Source: an uncultured Sphingomonadaceae bacterium
Lineage (GTDB): Bacteria; Pseudomonadota; Alphaproteobacteria; Sphingomonadales; Sphingomonadaceae
DNA: 64,000 nt
Reading direction: 5' to 3'
Assembly: GCA_947489315.1 (NCBI GenBank)
Contig: CANLCX010000002.1
Coordinates: 434,001 to 498,000, forward strand
Shown: positions 34,683 through 44,011 of the stretch, piece by piece
Position numbering within the stretch: position 1 is the first letter of the stretch
Layout of the letters: the number at the start of each line of letters is the position of its first letter
Program-made: the position numbers and the translations under genes
Notes under the pieces: generated by a model
Seen by the model: the letters and a program-made list of their open reading frames with translations, nothing else
Database searches by the model: none
What the model was told of the DNA's origin: nothing

Positions 34683-35321
34683 ATGAATACTGGCACACAT
34701 GCAAAACCGACGGCAAGGCGGACGCGCCTGAGCCCCGAAACACGGCGAGAGTTGATCCTCGACCATGCATCAAGAATAATTTCGGAAGATGGTGTGGCGA
34801 CAATTTCGATTGAAAGGATCGGCCGCGAAGCAGGAATCAGCAAATCGCTGGTATATAAATATTTCGCCAATTTGAATGAAGTGTTAGTTCAGCTGCTGAC
34901 ACGGGAACTTCGGGCAATGCGACTTGCCCAAGAAAAAGTCGTCAAGAATGCGGAAAATTTTGAAGAACTCGTGCGTTCCATGACGACGGTCTATCTACGC
35001 TTTGCACAAGAACGGGGCCAGATCATCGAACGGCTGGAAGCAGAACCATCTGTTAAGAACAATGCCACGCCTAATTCAACAAGTCGCGATAAACTGATCC
35101 ATTTTTTCGCGCGTACTGCTACCAAGATTTTCGATATGCCGCCCGATACCGCGAGCGCCAAGGCGGCAATTGCCTATGGTATGCCCGCATCGGCCGGCCA
35201 ATTCATGCTGGAAACCGGGGCAAATCTTGAGGATATGGCAAGCCTGACCACTGAAATGATCATGAGCGTTTATCGCTCTTCAGATATCGGTAACGGGACC
35301 GGAAAGCAAAAGTCCGAGTAG
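34683..35321 (+). CDS. TetR family regulator, paralogue of the one at 32275
   Basis: A 212-residue TetR protein with HTH segment RRELILDHASRIISEDGVAT and ISKSLVYKYFANLNEVL. It is clearly related to the regulator at 32275-32904 in both halves. A TTG at 34671 is an alternative start. It is convergent with the second TonB receptor and lies 62 bp downstream of the flavin-reductase fusion, in the same direction, so they may be co-transcribed. Confidence 0.88.
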   Translation: MNTGTHAKPTARRTRLSPETRRELILDHASRIISEDGVATISIERIGREAGISKSLVYKYFANLNEVLVQLLTRELRAMRLAQEKVVKNAENFEELVRSMTTVYLRFAQERGQIIERLEAEPSVKNNATPNSTSRDKLIHFFARTATKIFDMPPDTASAKAAIAYGMPASAGQFMLETGANLEDMASLTTEMIMSVYRSSDIGNGTGKQKSE

Positions 35322-35330
35322 AAAGAAAAG

Positions 35331-35358
35331 AGGGCGGGAGGAATATTCCTCCCGCCCT
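35331..35358. terminator. Perfect 28-bp palindrome, convergent terminator
   Basis: The palindrome has AGGGCGGGAGG as left arm, centre AATATT, and is fully self-complementary. On the minus strand it is followed by CTTTTCTTTC, so it should terminate the TonB receptor transcript and probably also the convergent TetR transcript. Confidence 0.8.
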
Positions 35359-35380
35359 TAGTGCTACTCACGGGGAGAAC

Positions 35381-37876
35381 TCAGAACCGAAATTTGACGG
35401 ATGCTCCGTAAGTACGCGGGAAGTTTCTGAACCCAGATAATGAGCCGGACTGTGCGGTAGTTGGGAAGATTCCCTGATTATAGATATCTTTCGTCAGATT
35501 GCGGCCCCAGATAGTAAAGGCCAGTCCGTTGGCTAATTCGAACGTAGCAGACGCATTCAACTCATTCACCGAGCGGGTAAATTCTGGCAACCCTTCGGCG
35601 AGTTGCGTTTCGCTTTCGAAAAAATAGTCTGCATGGAGCGTCAACTTGTTTCCGCTGTCAAATAAATGCGAATATGTCCCGCCGATGGAACCGCTCCACT
35701 CAGGAATGCCGGCTGGTCGTTGACCCGAGAGATCGGTCGGAACGATGAGCAGCGTTCCAGGGTCAAAAGCTGAGCCACCTGTAAAGCTGTCATATTTCGA
35801 ATCTAGATAGGTCAAAGCCGCGGTAAAAGTCAGCCCATCTACCGGTGAGAAAGAGCCATCGACTTCAAAACCGCGCACGGATTGCTTTTCCGCGTTCCCG
35901 AGGACAAAACCTGTTCCGGTAAAGACATTGTCCTGGAATCCGTTCAACGTTTGATCAAAAATGGCCAAGTTTACAGCTACTCCTTGCCACTGTCCCTTGA
36001 TGCCAATCTCATAAAGTACGGCTTCCTCCGGGCCTGCAAAACGGGTACCGGTTGTCAGATTATTCACCGCCAAGCCCGCATCGCGGATCGGTGACGCGCC
36101 TGGTGCGGGGGCCTGAAAATCGGAACCGGGAATGAAATCCGCAGCGAAGGGACGACTATCGGCCGAAAGGTTAAAAGAAGAAGCTTTAAAGCCCGTTGCG
36201 TAGGTTACATATGAACTGACATTGTCCGTCACATCATACGCAAGGCGAAATGTGTATGACAGATCATTGTCTTTGGTCTTACCATCCTCAACGGCATTCG
36301 GGAAATTTAGAAATGGTGGCGTGAATTGCAGCGGCCGAAGGGCGAGGAACGGATTAATTGCTGGGTTGGCAGCTAAGGCCGCCGGAACCCCAGCAGCAAC
36401 CCCGGCTTGTACGAGGTCAATGCCCGAGAAAACGTCGGTACTGACATTGTCCTGCACTACATCTTTCTCATCATGAGTGAAGTTTGCGCCAACCGTGAAA
36501 GTCAATCCCTCAACGATTTCCAAGTCGAGTTGGCCGAAGAGGGAAATAGCTGAGTTATTATAATCGAAGTTGGTCATCCGCCCTTGTCCAACATCACCAA
36601 AGGTGCCTGCAGGGATGGTCGGGATCAGGGCACGAAGCGTGGGTTCCAGCGCACTATATTGCCCACCAGAGACTGCATTTGCAAATTGCGCGAAGCCGGG
36701 ACCATATTCAAAATTGCCTTCAAGGACGATATCTTCCTTGAACAGGAAACCACCCACAAGAAAATTGATCGGGCCGTCAAAGTCAGACGCAGCTCGCAGT
36801 TCAACGGTGTAGGTATTCAGATTATCCTGATCGGCACTTGTTCGTATCGAATCCAAATTGGTAAAGTCAGTATCCCCATCGCTGAACGATCTGACGCCGC
36901 GATAGGCAGCGATCGCGGAGAGTGTTACGCCATCCAAATCCAGGTCACCGTGCAACGAAACTCCAAAATTGTCGATTTCGTTAATGGGTGCGAAATTGAG
37001 TGCATTTGTTGTTCCGAAGCGATCGTTCGAGATAATAGTCGCGCCCAATGCACGAGCCACATTGCCGGTTGGCCCGTCCACGATGTTTACAACGGAACAG
37101 CATATTTCATCTATCCGGTCATAGTCGGCAATCATGCGGAAGCTCAGATCTTCCGTCGGTTCGAACAACAACTGTCCCCGGATCGCCCAGCGGTTCCGTT
37201 CGTTGTTCTTGAAGCCCAGATTGATGTCTTCAACATAACCGTCGCGACGGTTAAAACTGCCCGAAAGGCTTGCGGCGACTGTCTCGCTCAATGGCCCTGT
37301 TATGTCGGCTTTTAGAATCAGTGCATCCAAGTTTCCGTAAGAAATCTCAGTGGAACCGCCCAATTCAAACTGCGGCGGTTTAGTTACAACGCTGATGATG
37401 CCGGATGACGCATTCTTACCGAACAGAGTCGATTGGGGGCCGCGCAACACTTCGATACGCTCAACATTCGGTAGATCGCTGATCGCTGCAGCCGAGCGCG
37501 AACGATAGACACCGTCGATAAACACCCCGACCGAGGGTTCGATGCCATTGTTGATTCCGCCATTCCCAAATCCACGGATGATAAAATTCGCGCTGCCAGA
37601 ATCCTGTCGCTGACCAACACGCAACGATGGCACCAGGGTTTGGATATCGAATAGATCTCGGACTACTGATTGTTCAATCTGTTCCGCAGACGTCACCGAA
37701 ACAGCAATAGGTGTTTCTTGCAAAGTCGTTTCACGTTTGGATGCGGTAACAATGATTAACTTATCTGACGATTGCTGATCACTCGCATCATTTTGGGCCA
37801 AAGCCATAGTCGGCAATGTTAGTGCGGCTGTGCTGAGGCCCAACAATAGTGTATTTTTAATCGACCTAATCGACAT
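35381..37876 (-). CDS. TonB-dependent receptor
   Basis: The 831-residue receptor has a signal peptide (cut near MALAQ), a TonB-box-like KLIIVTASKRETTLQETP, plug motif RIEVLRGPQSTLFGKNASSG and a barrel ending in TYGASVKFRF. An unusual CC pair occurs in the barrel (DRIDEICCSVVNI, about residue 260). GGGAGGA precedes the ATG. It lies upstream-divergent of nothing obvious; the TetR gene at 37978 is on the same strand, 101 bp away. Confidence 0.93.
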   Translation of the reverse strand: MSIRSIKNTLLLGLSTAALTLPTMALAQNDASDQQSSDKLIIVTASKRETTLQETPIAVSVTSAEQIEQSVVRDLFDIQTLVPSLRVGQRQDSGSANFIIRGFGNGGINNGIEPSVGVFIDGVYRSRSAAAISDLPNVERIEVLRGPQSTLFGKNASSGIISVVTKPPQFELGGSTEISYGNLDALILKADITGPLSETVAASLSGSFNRRDGYVEDINLGFKNNERNRWAIRGQLLFEPTEDLSFRMIADYDRIDEICCSVVNIVDGPTGNVARALGATIISNDRFGTTNALNFAPINEIDNFGVSLHGDLDLDGVTLSAIAAYRGVRSFSDGDTDFTNLDSIRTSADQDNLNTYTVELRAASDFDGPINFLVGGFLFKEDIVLEGNFEYGPGFAQFANAVSGGQYSALEPTLRALIPTIPAGTFGDVGQGRMTNFDYNNSAISLFGQLDLEIVEGLTFTVGANFTHDEKDVVQDNVSTDVFSGIDLVQAGVAAGVPAALAANPAINPFLALRPLQFTPPFLNFPNAVEDGKTKDNDLSYTFRLAYDVTDNVSSYVTYATGFKASSFNLSADSRPFAADFIPGSDFQAPAPGASPIRDAGLAVNNLTTGTRFAGPEEAVLYEIGIKGQWQGVAVNLAIFDQTLNGFQDNVFTGTGFVLGNAEKQSVRGFEVDGSFSPVDGLTFTAALTYLDSKYDSFTGGSAFDPGTLLIVPTDLSGQRPAGIPEWSGSIGGTYSHLFDSGNKLTLHADYFFESETQLAEGLPEFTRSVNELNASATFELANGLAFTIWGRNLTKDIYNQGIFPTTAQSGSLSGFRNFPRTYGASVKFRF

Positions 37877-37977
37877 TCAGATTCCTCCCATTTTTTATTT
37901 TGTTCGCGAGAGGCTAACCTTAGGTGAATAAATCGTCAATAGTTATTCCACTATTCGTCACTAATGCTTTCTAGTTG

Positions 37978-38631
37978 TTAACCTTTCTGCTCGTAGTGAT
38001 CGTCAGAAACCAGTATCATGAGTTGAGCGATCATCGCATCGGCCATTACGGATGAGTGATCAAAGCTGAATCGCTCCAAGTTTATTGGCAGGGCCAACGC
38101 GCCATGAATGGCTGCCCACAGCAGCTGTGCCATTTCACGGCAATCGAATTTGCGGAATGCGCCGGTTTTTTGGCCCTTAACAAGCGCCGCCTGCAGATAT
38201 TGGAAATATTCGTCTTTTTCGAACGATATCTGTTCAGCCCGTTCGACATGGTCGGGACGTACATACAGCATTGCGCCCTTAAACATTCGTTCGTTATTCA
38301 TAGCCAGATCAACATAGTGCTGCAGCAGGATGCGCACCTGTTCGTGCGGATCATCGGTCTTGGCGATGTCGCGCTCAATGTCCCTCTTCAGTTGATCGAC
38401 AGGTTCACGCCAAGTCGATTGCACCAGAGCGGCCAAACTGTCGAAATAGGTATAAAATGTCCCAACAGATATGCCGGCCTCTTCGGCAATTTCGCGTACA
38501 GTTATCGCTGTTGACCAGTGCACTGTCGTCTGACTACTGGCGGACTTGGACTTGGCAATCCGCGACGCACACTCTCTAATCCGTTGCCGGACCTGGGCTC
38601 GCTTTTCTGAGGTTATTGCCGGTCTAGGCAT
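37978..38631 (-). CDS. TetR/AcrR family regulator, paralogue of the one at 45440
   Basis: A 217-residue TetR protein starting MPRPAITSEKR with HTH segment TVREIAEEAGISVGTFYTYF. Its C-terminal ligand domain shares MFKGAMLYVRPDH and LLWAAIHGALALPINLERF with the regulator at 45440-46069. It lies between a TonB receptor and the GPH transporter on the same strand, so it may repress these uptake genes. Confidence 0.9.
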   Translation of the reverse strand: MPRPAITSEKRAQVRQRIRECASRIAKSKSASSQTTVHWSTAITVREIAEEAGISVGTFYTYFDSLAALVQSTWREPVDQLKRDIERDIAKTDDPHEQVRILLQHYVDLAMNNERMFKGAMLYVRPDHVERAEQISFEKDEYFQYLQAALVKGQKTGAFRKFDCREMAQLLWAAIHGALALPINLERFSFDHSSVMADAMIAQLMILVSDDHYEQKG

Positions 38632-38664
38632 GTTTTCCTCTAAGCTTTGGGCAGGCTAGCACGT

Positions 38665-40089
38665 TCATAGGGGCGGCTGTTTTTTTAGATATAGCGAGTT
38701 GACAACATCCGAATGCTGCTTCTTGTCAATCGGATAGCGCATCAGAATCAACAGCGATATGCCCAGCGTAACACCGATGATTAATGCGTTCATTCCCCCC
38801 AGGGCGAAAATGGTTGCTTCGGACACCGTCCCTGGCTCTGCTTTTGTCGGAAACTGGATCAAGTCGAGCGCGATACCCGCAACAAAGCCGCCAATGCCGG
38901 TAGTCGCCTTGGCGGAAAAGGTGAAGGAGGAAAAATGCATACCCTCTAGCCTGGAACCGGAATGCAAGTGGTGGATGTCGACTACATCAGCCAACATAGA
39001 CGCGCCTAATGCGGCTGCGCCAAACCCGCCGATCGCGCTGGCAGCTGTCGCGAGGATGATAAGCACCAAAAGGGCGTTGGTACCGTTCTCCGGCATCCAG
39101 CCGATCAATCGCAATAGGATAGGCAATGTGTATGAGATCACTGTAATTGTCATGAAGATGATCGCTAATGGTTTTTTCTCAATCCTCTCGCTAAAGAATT
39201 TGATTCCGGCAAATGCGACCACTACGCCCCCAACTGTACCGATTAGCAAGATGGAAAGCTGGTTAGTTGTGAAGCCCCAAAAATAGGTGTTTATGAACAG
39301 GCGCAGCGTATCCAGAACACCATTGGTCACAGATCCGATTAGCATCGCAAAAAACAATATGCGAAACGCGCTGGTTTTGAAAATCGAGTGGAATTCAGTG
39401 AAGAAGCCGAGATTCTTTTGATCTTTTGGTATGCGCTTGTCCAGAAAAGGTATGAGATGATGTGTGCCGATTGAGCTGATTGTAATCGAGATAACCAAGG
39501 CCAGCGCCCCGATGAAGCCATATGTTTCATATGCTGTGGGATTAAGTCTTCCGTCTGGATAGGCATCTGTTGCAGTGAATAGAAAACTATAGGCCATGAA
39601 TGACATGCCGATGCCGCCACCCCAGGCGAATAAACCGCGCAGGCTGACCAGTTTGGTCCGTTCGTGATAGTTGGATGTCATCTCAGCGATCATCGCTGTT
39701 GAGGGAATTAAATAGAATGAAATCCAAAGCCTCACAGACACCGCGAATACTAGCAACCAGGCGAATCCAAATTGGGAATCAATGCCTTCGGGAGGGTTGA
39801 ACAAGAAATAGAACGACAGGGCGAGCGGCAAGACAGACGCATACATGAATGGATGCCTGCGGCCCCAGCGCGATCGCAGCTTGTCGGACCAGTGGCCAAT
39901 TAAAGGGTCGCTGATCGCATCCACCACCAGTGAACAAAGGACTGCAAAACCAGCCAATGAGGCTGATATCCCAATTACCTGCGTGTAGTAGAAAATGAGA
40001 AATACACTAAACGCGCTTTCTTTTATCCCGCTCGAAGCATTCCCCAGTCCATAGGCGATTCGGGTTTTGCCGTCGATCTGGCTCTGCAT
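38665..40089 (-). CDS. MFS transporter, glycoside-pentoside-hexuronide (GPH) type
   Basis: The 474-residue protein has about 12 transmembrane helices and the GPH entry pattern RIAYGLGNASSGIKESAF, with DAISDPLIGHWSDKLRSRWG and RRHPFMYAS between helices 2 and 3. GPH carriers are cation symporters of sugars or glycosides; sphingomonads use several of unknown substrate. It starts behind GGGAGGA and is followed 33 bp later by the TetR gene on the same strand. Confidence 0.88.
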   Translation of the reverse strand: MQSQIDGKTRIAYGLGNASSGIKESAFSVFLIFYYTQVIGISASLAGFAVLCSLVVDAISDPLIGHWSDKLRSRWGRRHPFMYASVLPLALSFYFLFNPPEGIDSQFGFAWLLVFAVSVRLWISFYLIPSTAMIAEMTSNYHERTKLVSLRGLFAWGGGIGMSFMAYSFLFTATDAYPDGRLNPTAYETYGFIGALALVISITISSIGTHHLIPFLDKRIPKDQKNLGFFTEFHSIFKTSAFRILFFAMLIGSVTNGVLDTLRLFINTYFWGFTTNQLSILLIGTVGGVVVAFAGIKFFSERIEKKPLAIIFMTITVISYTLPILLRLIGWMPENGTNALLVLIILATAASAIGGFGAAALGASMLADVVDIHHLHSGSRLEGMHFSSFTFSAKATTGIGGFVAGIALDLIQFPTKAEPGTVSEATIFALGGMNALIIGVTLGISLLILMRYPIDKKQHSDVVNSLYLKKQPPL

Positions 40090-40287
40090 TTCAGTTCATC
40101 CTCCCAAGTCTTGCGGGGTTTTTGATCACCGCTCGACTGACTCCAGCGCCCTATTCTGACACTATTGTCTTTTCTCTCCAATCGCGACGCATATTGCGCA
40201 CGGGCTGCTCGGAGCCGGAATATTCCCGGTTCTTCCAAGCCTTTCGAAACACCTTATTGACTTTCCATGGAATAGCAAATAATAAAC

Positions 40288-40299
40288 TGAACGAGTTCA
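40288..40299. promoter_or_regulatory. Candidate TetR operator TGAACnnGTTCA, site A
   Basis: TGAAC-ga-GTTCA lies 51 bp upstream of the amidohydrolase start. The same half-sites recur before the desaturase (45250) and VOC lipoprotein (46189) genes. Confidence 0.5.
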
Positions 40300-40350
40300 A
40301 TTTTAAATATATCTTTGCCGGAAAGGCGAGGCAAAAAGGAGGATACCAAA

Positions 40351-41517
40351 ATGAAAGCAATTTCTGCCGATTCGCATGTTGTTGAAATGCCAGATGTTTT
40401 TTCAGGTCTTGCGGAAAAATATGGCGATGACGCCCCGCGCATTATTTCCAATGAAGGAAAAGGTGACATAATTTTTGTCCCAAATAAGGGTGACGCCGGT
40501 GTTCCGATTGCCAATATGGCGCTTGCGGCAACGCGCGTCGATCGGGATGAACCAGTGGAACGTCGGTCAGGGCACAAACCCAAGGCCGGCAAAGTTACCG
40601 ATCCGGAGATTCAGAATTACATCAAAAACGGTTACAGCGCCTTGCACCCAGGCCTCAGGGAAGGCGCTCGGCGAGGAGAATGTCAGGACATGGATGGTGT
40701 TTCGGCAGAAGTTCTCTACCCGGGTTATTTCCCGATGTTTCGTTCGCCCAACCTCAAGTTGTTGATCGAACTACAGCGGAATTATAACGACTGGCTGGCG
40801 GATGAATGCGGCAAATCTAACGGGCGTCTATATGGCCTCGCAGCCCTGCCTGTTCAGGATCCCATCACTGCGGTGGAGGAGTTCAAGCGTGTTCTGAAGC
40901 TAGGCTATAAGGGTGTGGTTATCCCCTCGAACGCACCCGAAGGCACCAGTTATGCTGATGAAATTTATGATCCGATTTGGGCTTTGGCCGAGGAAAGCGG
41001 CGCTCCGATTTCGATGCATGTCGGCTGCTTTTCATATGCACCACCTTGGGTGATGGAAGCCGTAAAACGCGACAAGTTGGCGCTTTATGGTAACTCCCAA
41101 GCGCTGATCCACCAAACCATGGTTGATCTTATGGTGCGCGGCGTCTGCAAGCGTTTCCCCAACGTAAAATTCGTTCTGGCCGAATTTAATGCTGGCTGGG
41201 TGGCGCACTTCCTCGACCGCCTTGACCAGGCATGGCAGCGTGATGCTGGTGCCGATTCCAAGCACATTCCTTACGAAGATGTCGTATTTGATACATGGCA
41301 CCGTCAGTTCTACGCTACGATCGAAGATGATCAGCCGGCACTGCTAACTCGTGGTATTATCGGCGAGGATAATCTGATGTGGGGTTCGGACTTCCCGCAT
41401 ACTGATTCGACATTCCCTTGCTCTGCCGACGTTCTCGACGAAATGTTCGCTGATCATGGCGAAGAAGTGCGGAAAAAGATTACCTATGACAACGTGAAAA
41501 ACCTTTACGGTATTTGA
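40351..41517 (+). CDS. Amidohydrolase family protein (ACMSD-like)
   Basis: A 388-residue metal-dependent amidohydrolase-2 fold protein. The first strand is ISADSHVVEMP (D-x-H-x2-E variant), and the last barrel strand reads MWGSDFPHTDSTFP, both typical of the ACMSD-like branch, which contains nonoxidative decarboxylases and hydrolases. Other likely ligands lie in MHVGCFS and LAEFNAGW. Substrate unknown. The ATG at 40351 follows AAGGAGGA. Downstream is a D-2-hydroxyacid dehydrogenase gene in the same direction. Confidence 0.88.
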   Translation: MKAISADSHVVEMPDVFSGLAEKYGDDAPRIISNEGKGDIIFVPNKGDAGVPIANMALAATRVDRDEPVERRSGHKPKAGKVTDPEIQNYIKNGYSALHPGLREGARRGECQDMDGVSAEVLYPGYFPMFRSPNLKLLIELQRNYNDWLADECGKSNGRLYGLAALPVQDPITAVEEFKRVLKLGYKGVVIPSNAPEGTSYADEIYDPIWALAEESGAPISMHVGCFSYAPPWVMEAVKRDKLALYGNSQALIHQTMVDLMVRGVCKRFPNVKFVLAEFNAGWVAHFLDRLDQAWQRDAGADSKHIPYEDVVFDTWHRQFYATIEDDQPALLTRGIIGEDNLMWGSDFPHTDSTFPCSADVLDEMFADHGEEVRKKITYDNVKNLYGI

Positions 41518-41540
41518 TCCCCGATTGCCGTAAACATTCG

Positions 41541-41574
41541 ATCCAGGTCCGGAGCTTCGGTTCCGGGCCTGGAT
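41541..41574 (+). terminator. Hairpin between amidohydrolase and hydroxyacid dehydrogenase genes
   Basis: ATCCAGG and CCTGGAT close a long GC-rich stem with internal CCGGA/TTCCGG pairing. There is no T run behind it, so it may be a weak terminator or mRNA-stability element. Confidence 0.45.
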
Positions 41575-41627
41575 TGGGTTATGCGTCGTTCACCCACGTT
41601 AACTCCTGACCAATTCAAGGACAGCCT

Positions 41628-42566
41628 ATGACCATCGCCGCTCTTTCTGCCTTGGCCCGGCCTTTGCTGGAACCGCATTTGCCTGATGATTTGGATGTAC
41701 GTTGGTTCATGACCCCGGAAGAGGCAATTAAGATCGCCCCGGAGGCAGAGATTGGCTGGTTTGATATGCATGACCGGGCAGCCATGATCGAAACAATCCG
41801 GTCCGCGAAAAACCTCAAATGGCTCAACTCGATTTTTGCTGGCCTCGATTTTCTGCCGCTTGATGTACTGCTAGAGCGTGATGTCACCGTCACCAATGGA
41901 GCCGGCATCAACGCACTAACTATCGCCGAGTATGTGGTGATGGGCATGCTGAATATCGCGAAGGGTTACCGCGATGTCGTGCGAGCGCAAGAGCGCCGCG
42001 AATGGTTGCTGGATTCGCCAGGCAAACGCGAACTGGCGGGTAGCAAAGCACTACTTCTGGGATATGGAGCAATAGGAAAGTTGGTAAAGCCCCGGCTGGA
42101 GGCGTTCGATGTCGATGTTACGGTCGTTAGGCGCAGCGCTGGACATGATACGCTAAATCCTGACCAGTGGCGTTCGAAGCTATCTGATTTTGATTGGATC
42201 ATAATTGCCGTTCCGGCAACGCCTGAAACGGACGGTATGATCGGACAAGCTGAACTGGCTTCGATGAAGTCCAATTGCGTGATTGTAAACGTTGCTCGGG
42301 GAACTGTGATCGACCAGCCAGCTTTGTTGGAAGCCCTTACAAGCAAACAGATCGGCGGCGCATTTTTGGATGTAACAACGCCCGAACCCCTGCCCGCTGA
42401 GCATCCGCTATGGGCGCTAGAAAACGCCCATATCTCAATGCATCTCTCCGGCAAGGCGCAAGACAAGATGCTCATACGGTCGACCGAGCGGTTCATCAAA
42501 AACGTCGGCAGATATCTAGCCAGCCAACCAGTAGAACCCAGAATGGATCTGACACGAGGCTATTAA
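41628..42566 (+). CDS. D-isomer-specific 2-hydroxyacid dehydrogenase
   Basis: A 312-residue protein with NAD-binding GYGAIG, and all three catalytic residues: R in NVARGTVID, E in DVTTPEPLP and H in ISMHLSG. It interconverts a 2-keto and a D-2-hydroxy acid. It may handle a product of the amidohydrolase in the same transcription direction. A second member of the family lies at 48567. Confidence 0.9.
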   Translation: MTIAALSALARPLLEPHLPDDLDVRWFMTPEEAIKIAPEAEIGWFDMHDRAAMIETIRSAKNLKWLNSIFAGLDFLPLDVLLERDVTVTNGAGINALTIAEYVVMGMLNIAKGYRDVVRAQERREWLLDSPGKRELAGSKALLLGYGAIGKLVKPRLEAFDVDVTVVRRSAGHDTLNPDQWRSKLSDFDWIIIAVPATPETDGMIGQAELASMKSNCVIVNVARGTVIDQPALLEALTSKQIGGAFLDVTTPEPLPAEHPLWALENAHISMHLSGKAQDKMLIRSTERFIKNVGRYLASQPVEPRMDLTRGY

Positions 42567-42670
42567 GCTATCTGACGGATTCCCTAGATTGAGCTAAGAT
42601 AGCACTTTGGGCCGATGGTGCAGCACTCGAGCCCCGAAAAACTCTCGGTTAGGAACAGTCGATCAACCTT

Positions 42671-42730
42671 TTGGAATTGCAAGGCTGGCGCGCCAACGAC
42701 GGCAGGGCGGGCAGCCTTGCGGAATTCCAA
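42671..42730. repeat. Long stem-loop of unknown role
   Basis: TTGGAATTGCAAGGCTG (42671-42687) pairs with CAGCCTTGC-gg-AATTCCAA (42712-42730): 17 base pairs with a 2-base bulge and a 24-base loop. It sits in the gap between convergent genes, so it could terminate transcription or be a small non-autonomous element. Confidence 0.6.
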
Positions 42731-42781
42731 CCCCGGGAAGACCGTTATTTGGCAGCCGCACCAATAGCCGCATATTCCTCA

Positions 42782-43930
42782 TCAATTGGGTTTTAGAGTT
42801 GGGCTAGTTTCAGATTGGCTTTCTGTAAGCTTATCTTCGAACGCCTCATCGTTACTATCTCCAAAAACCTTCTGGTTCGGCAAAAATGGCGCGATCATCA
42901 ATCCAGCCATCGTCATTGGATAGTTGGGGGCCGTTCCAATCCCTATCTTATCATGCGGGCGTTTCCCCGGTACTTTGTGGAATGTACCAAACAAAATGTC
43001 CCAAACGATAAACTCACCACCATAGTTGGAGTCACCCACCTCTTTGTTCGGATAGTGATGATATCGGTGATTATCGCCAATCGAGAATATATATTCCCAA
43101 AAGCCCAGTTTGAGATCGATATTGGCATGCTGAAAAGTGCCGATGGCGAACTGCATCAAAATCGCAACCAGCACAATTTCTGCAGAAGGCTGTAAAAGGG
43201 CAAAGGGGATTACATAGAAAAATGCTTGTCCAACAACCTCCATTGGATGGCTACGAATTCCATTAAACCAGTAAAGGCGTTTTACCGAATGATGTGTCGC
43301 GTGAAAGCGCCATAGAAATGGAATTTCATGCAATGCGCGATGAAACCAGTAGCGGAAGAAATCCTTGATCAACAAAAACAGGAAAACCTGCACAACACCA
43401 GGTAGTTCAGAAGGCCATAGAGAATGGCCATATGGTTCCAAATACTTAACCAAACTGGCCAAGAACAAAACTTGCAACAGATATTTGGAAAATCCGTTCC
43501 AGAACGCTCCAGAGGCAAGCATCATGACATCCACAGATGTGTCATTACCACCTTCCAGCCAGTTTCTACTGAAGGGCATCAAGCGTTCAAGCGATCCGAA
43601 TATCAGACCTTTGGTCCCGAATATTATCGCTACCAATGCCAATGACTGCAAGGTCATACCGGTTTTGGCAATCTCAAATCCGAAAATAACCGCAAGAACA
43701 ATTGTTATCGGGAAGATGACATGCTGCAACACACGCTTGAGGAGAGTGCCCTCCAATTTGTAAGATAACCCGTCGAGAAGACCAAAAGCCCAGTTCATGG
43801 GTCTTACGATTACATATGACCCAATTTCTTCCAAAATGTTCAACGGCAGCCCGACCCACTTTTCAAGTTGGCGCGCGAAGCCAGCGCGGGTCGGCAATGT
43901 CTTGTTTTTTATTTGATTTTCTATCACCAA
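42782..43930 (-). CDS. Sterol desaturase/fatty-acid hydroxylase family protein, tandem copy 1
   Basis: A 382-residue membrane protein with hydrophobic helices and the di-iron histidine clusters HRALHEIPFLWRFHATHH and DNHRYHHYP. It inserts or removes hydroxyl groups or double bonds on lipid-like substrates using O2. It is a close paralogue of the gene at 44012 (near-identical stretches around the second histidine cluster). The start is a TTG or the adjacent GTG behind TGAGGA. Confidence 0.9.
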   Translation of the reverse strand: MVIENQIKNKTLPTRAGFARQLEKWVGLPLNILEEIGSYVIVRPMNWAFGLLDGLSYKLEGTLLKRVLQHVIFPITIVLAVIFGFEIAKTGMTLQSLALVAIIFGTKGLIFGSLERLMPFSRNWLEGGNDTSVDVMMLASGAFWNGFSKYLLQVLFLASLVKYLEPYGHSLWPSELPGVVQVFLFLLIKDFFRYWFHRALHEIPFLWRFHATHHSVKRLYWFNGIRSHPMEVVGQAFFYVIPFALLQPSAEIVLVAILMQFAIGTFQHANIDLKLGFWEYIFSIGDNHRYHHYPNKEVGDSNYGGEFIVWDILFGTFHKVPGKRPHDKIGIGTAPNYPMTMAGLMIAPFLPNQKVFGDSNDEAFEDKLTESQSETSPTLKPN

Positions 43931-44011
43931 AAATCCTCACAGCGGTTACGACAGATACAAAGAAAACGGCCCGCTAATCTTCACGTTTCTCAATCGGGAA
44001 ATGACCAGAAA

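Noticed and set aside
36584-37315. Plus-strand 243-codon frame
   Set aside because: Antisense to a TonB receptor barrel.
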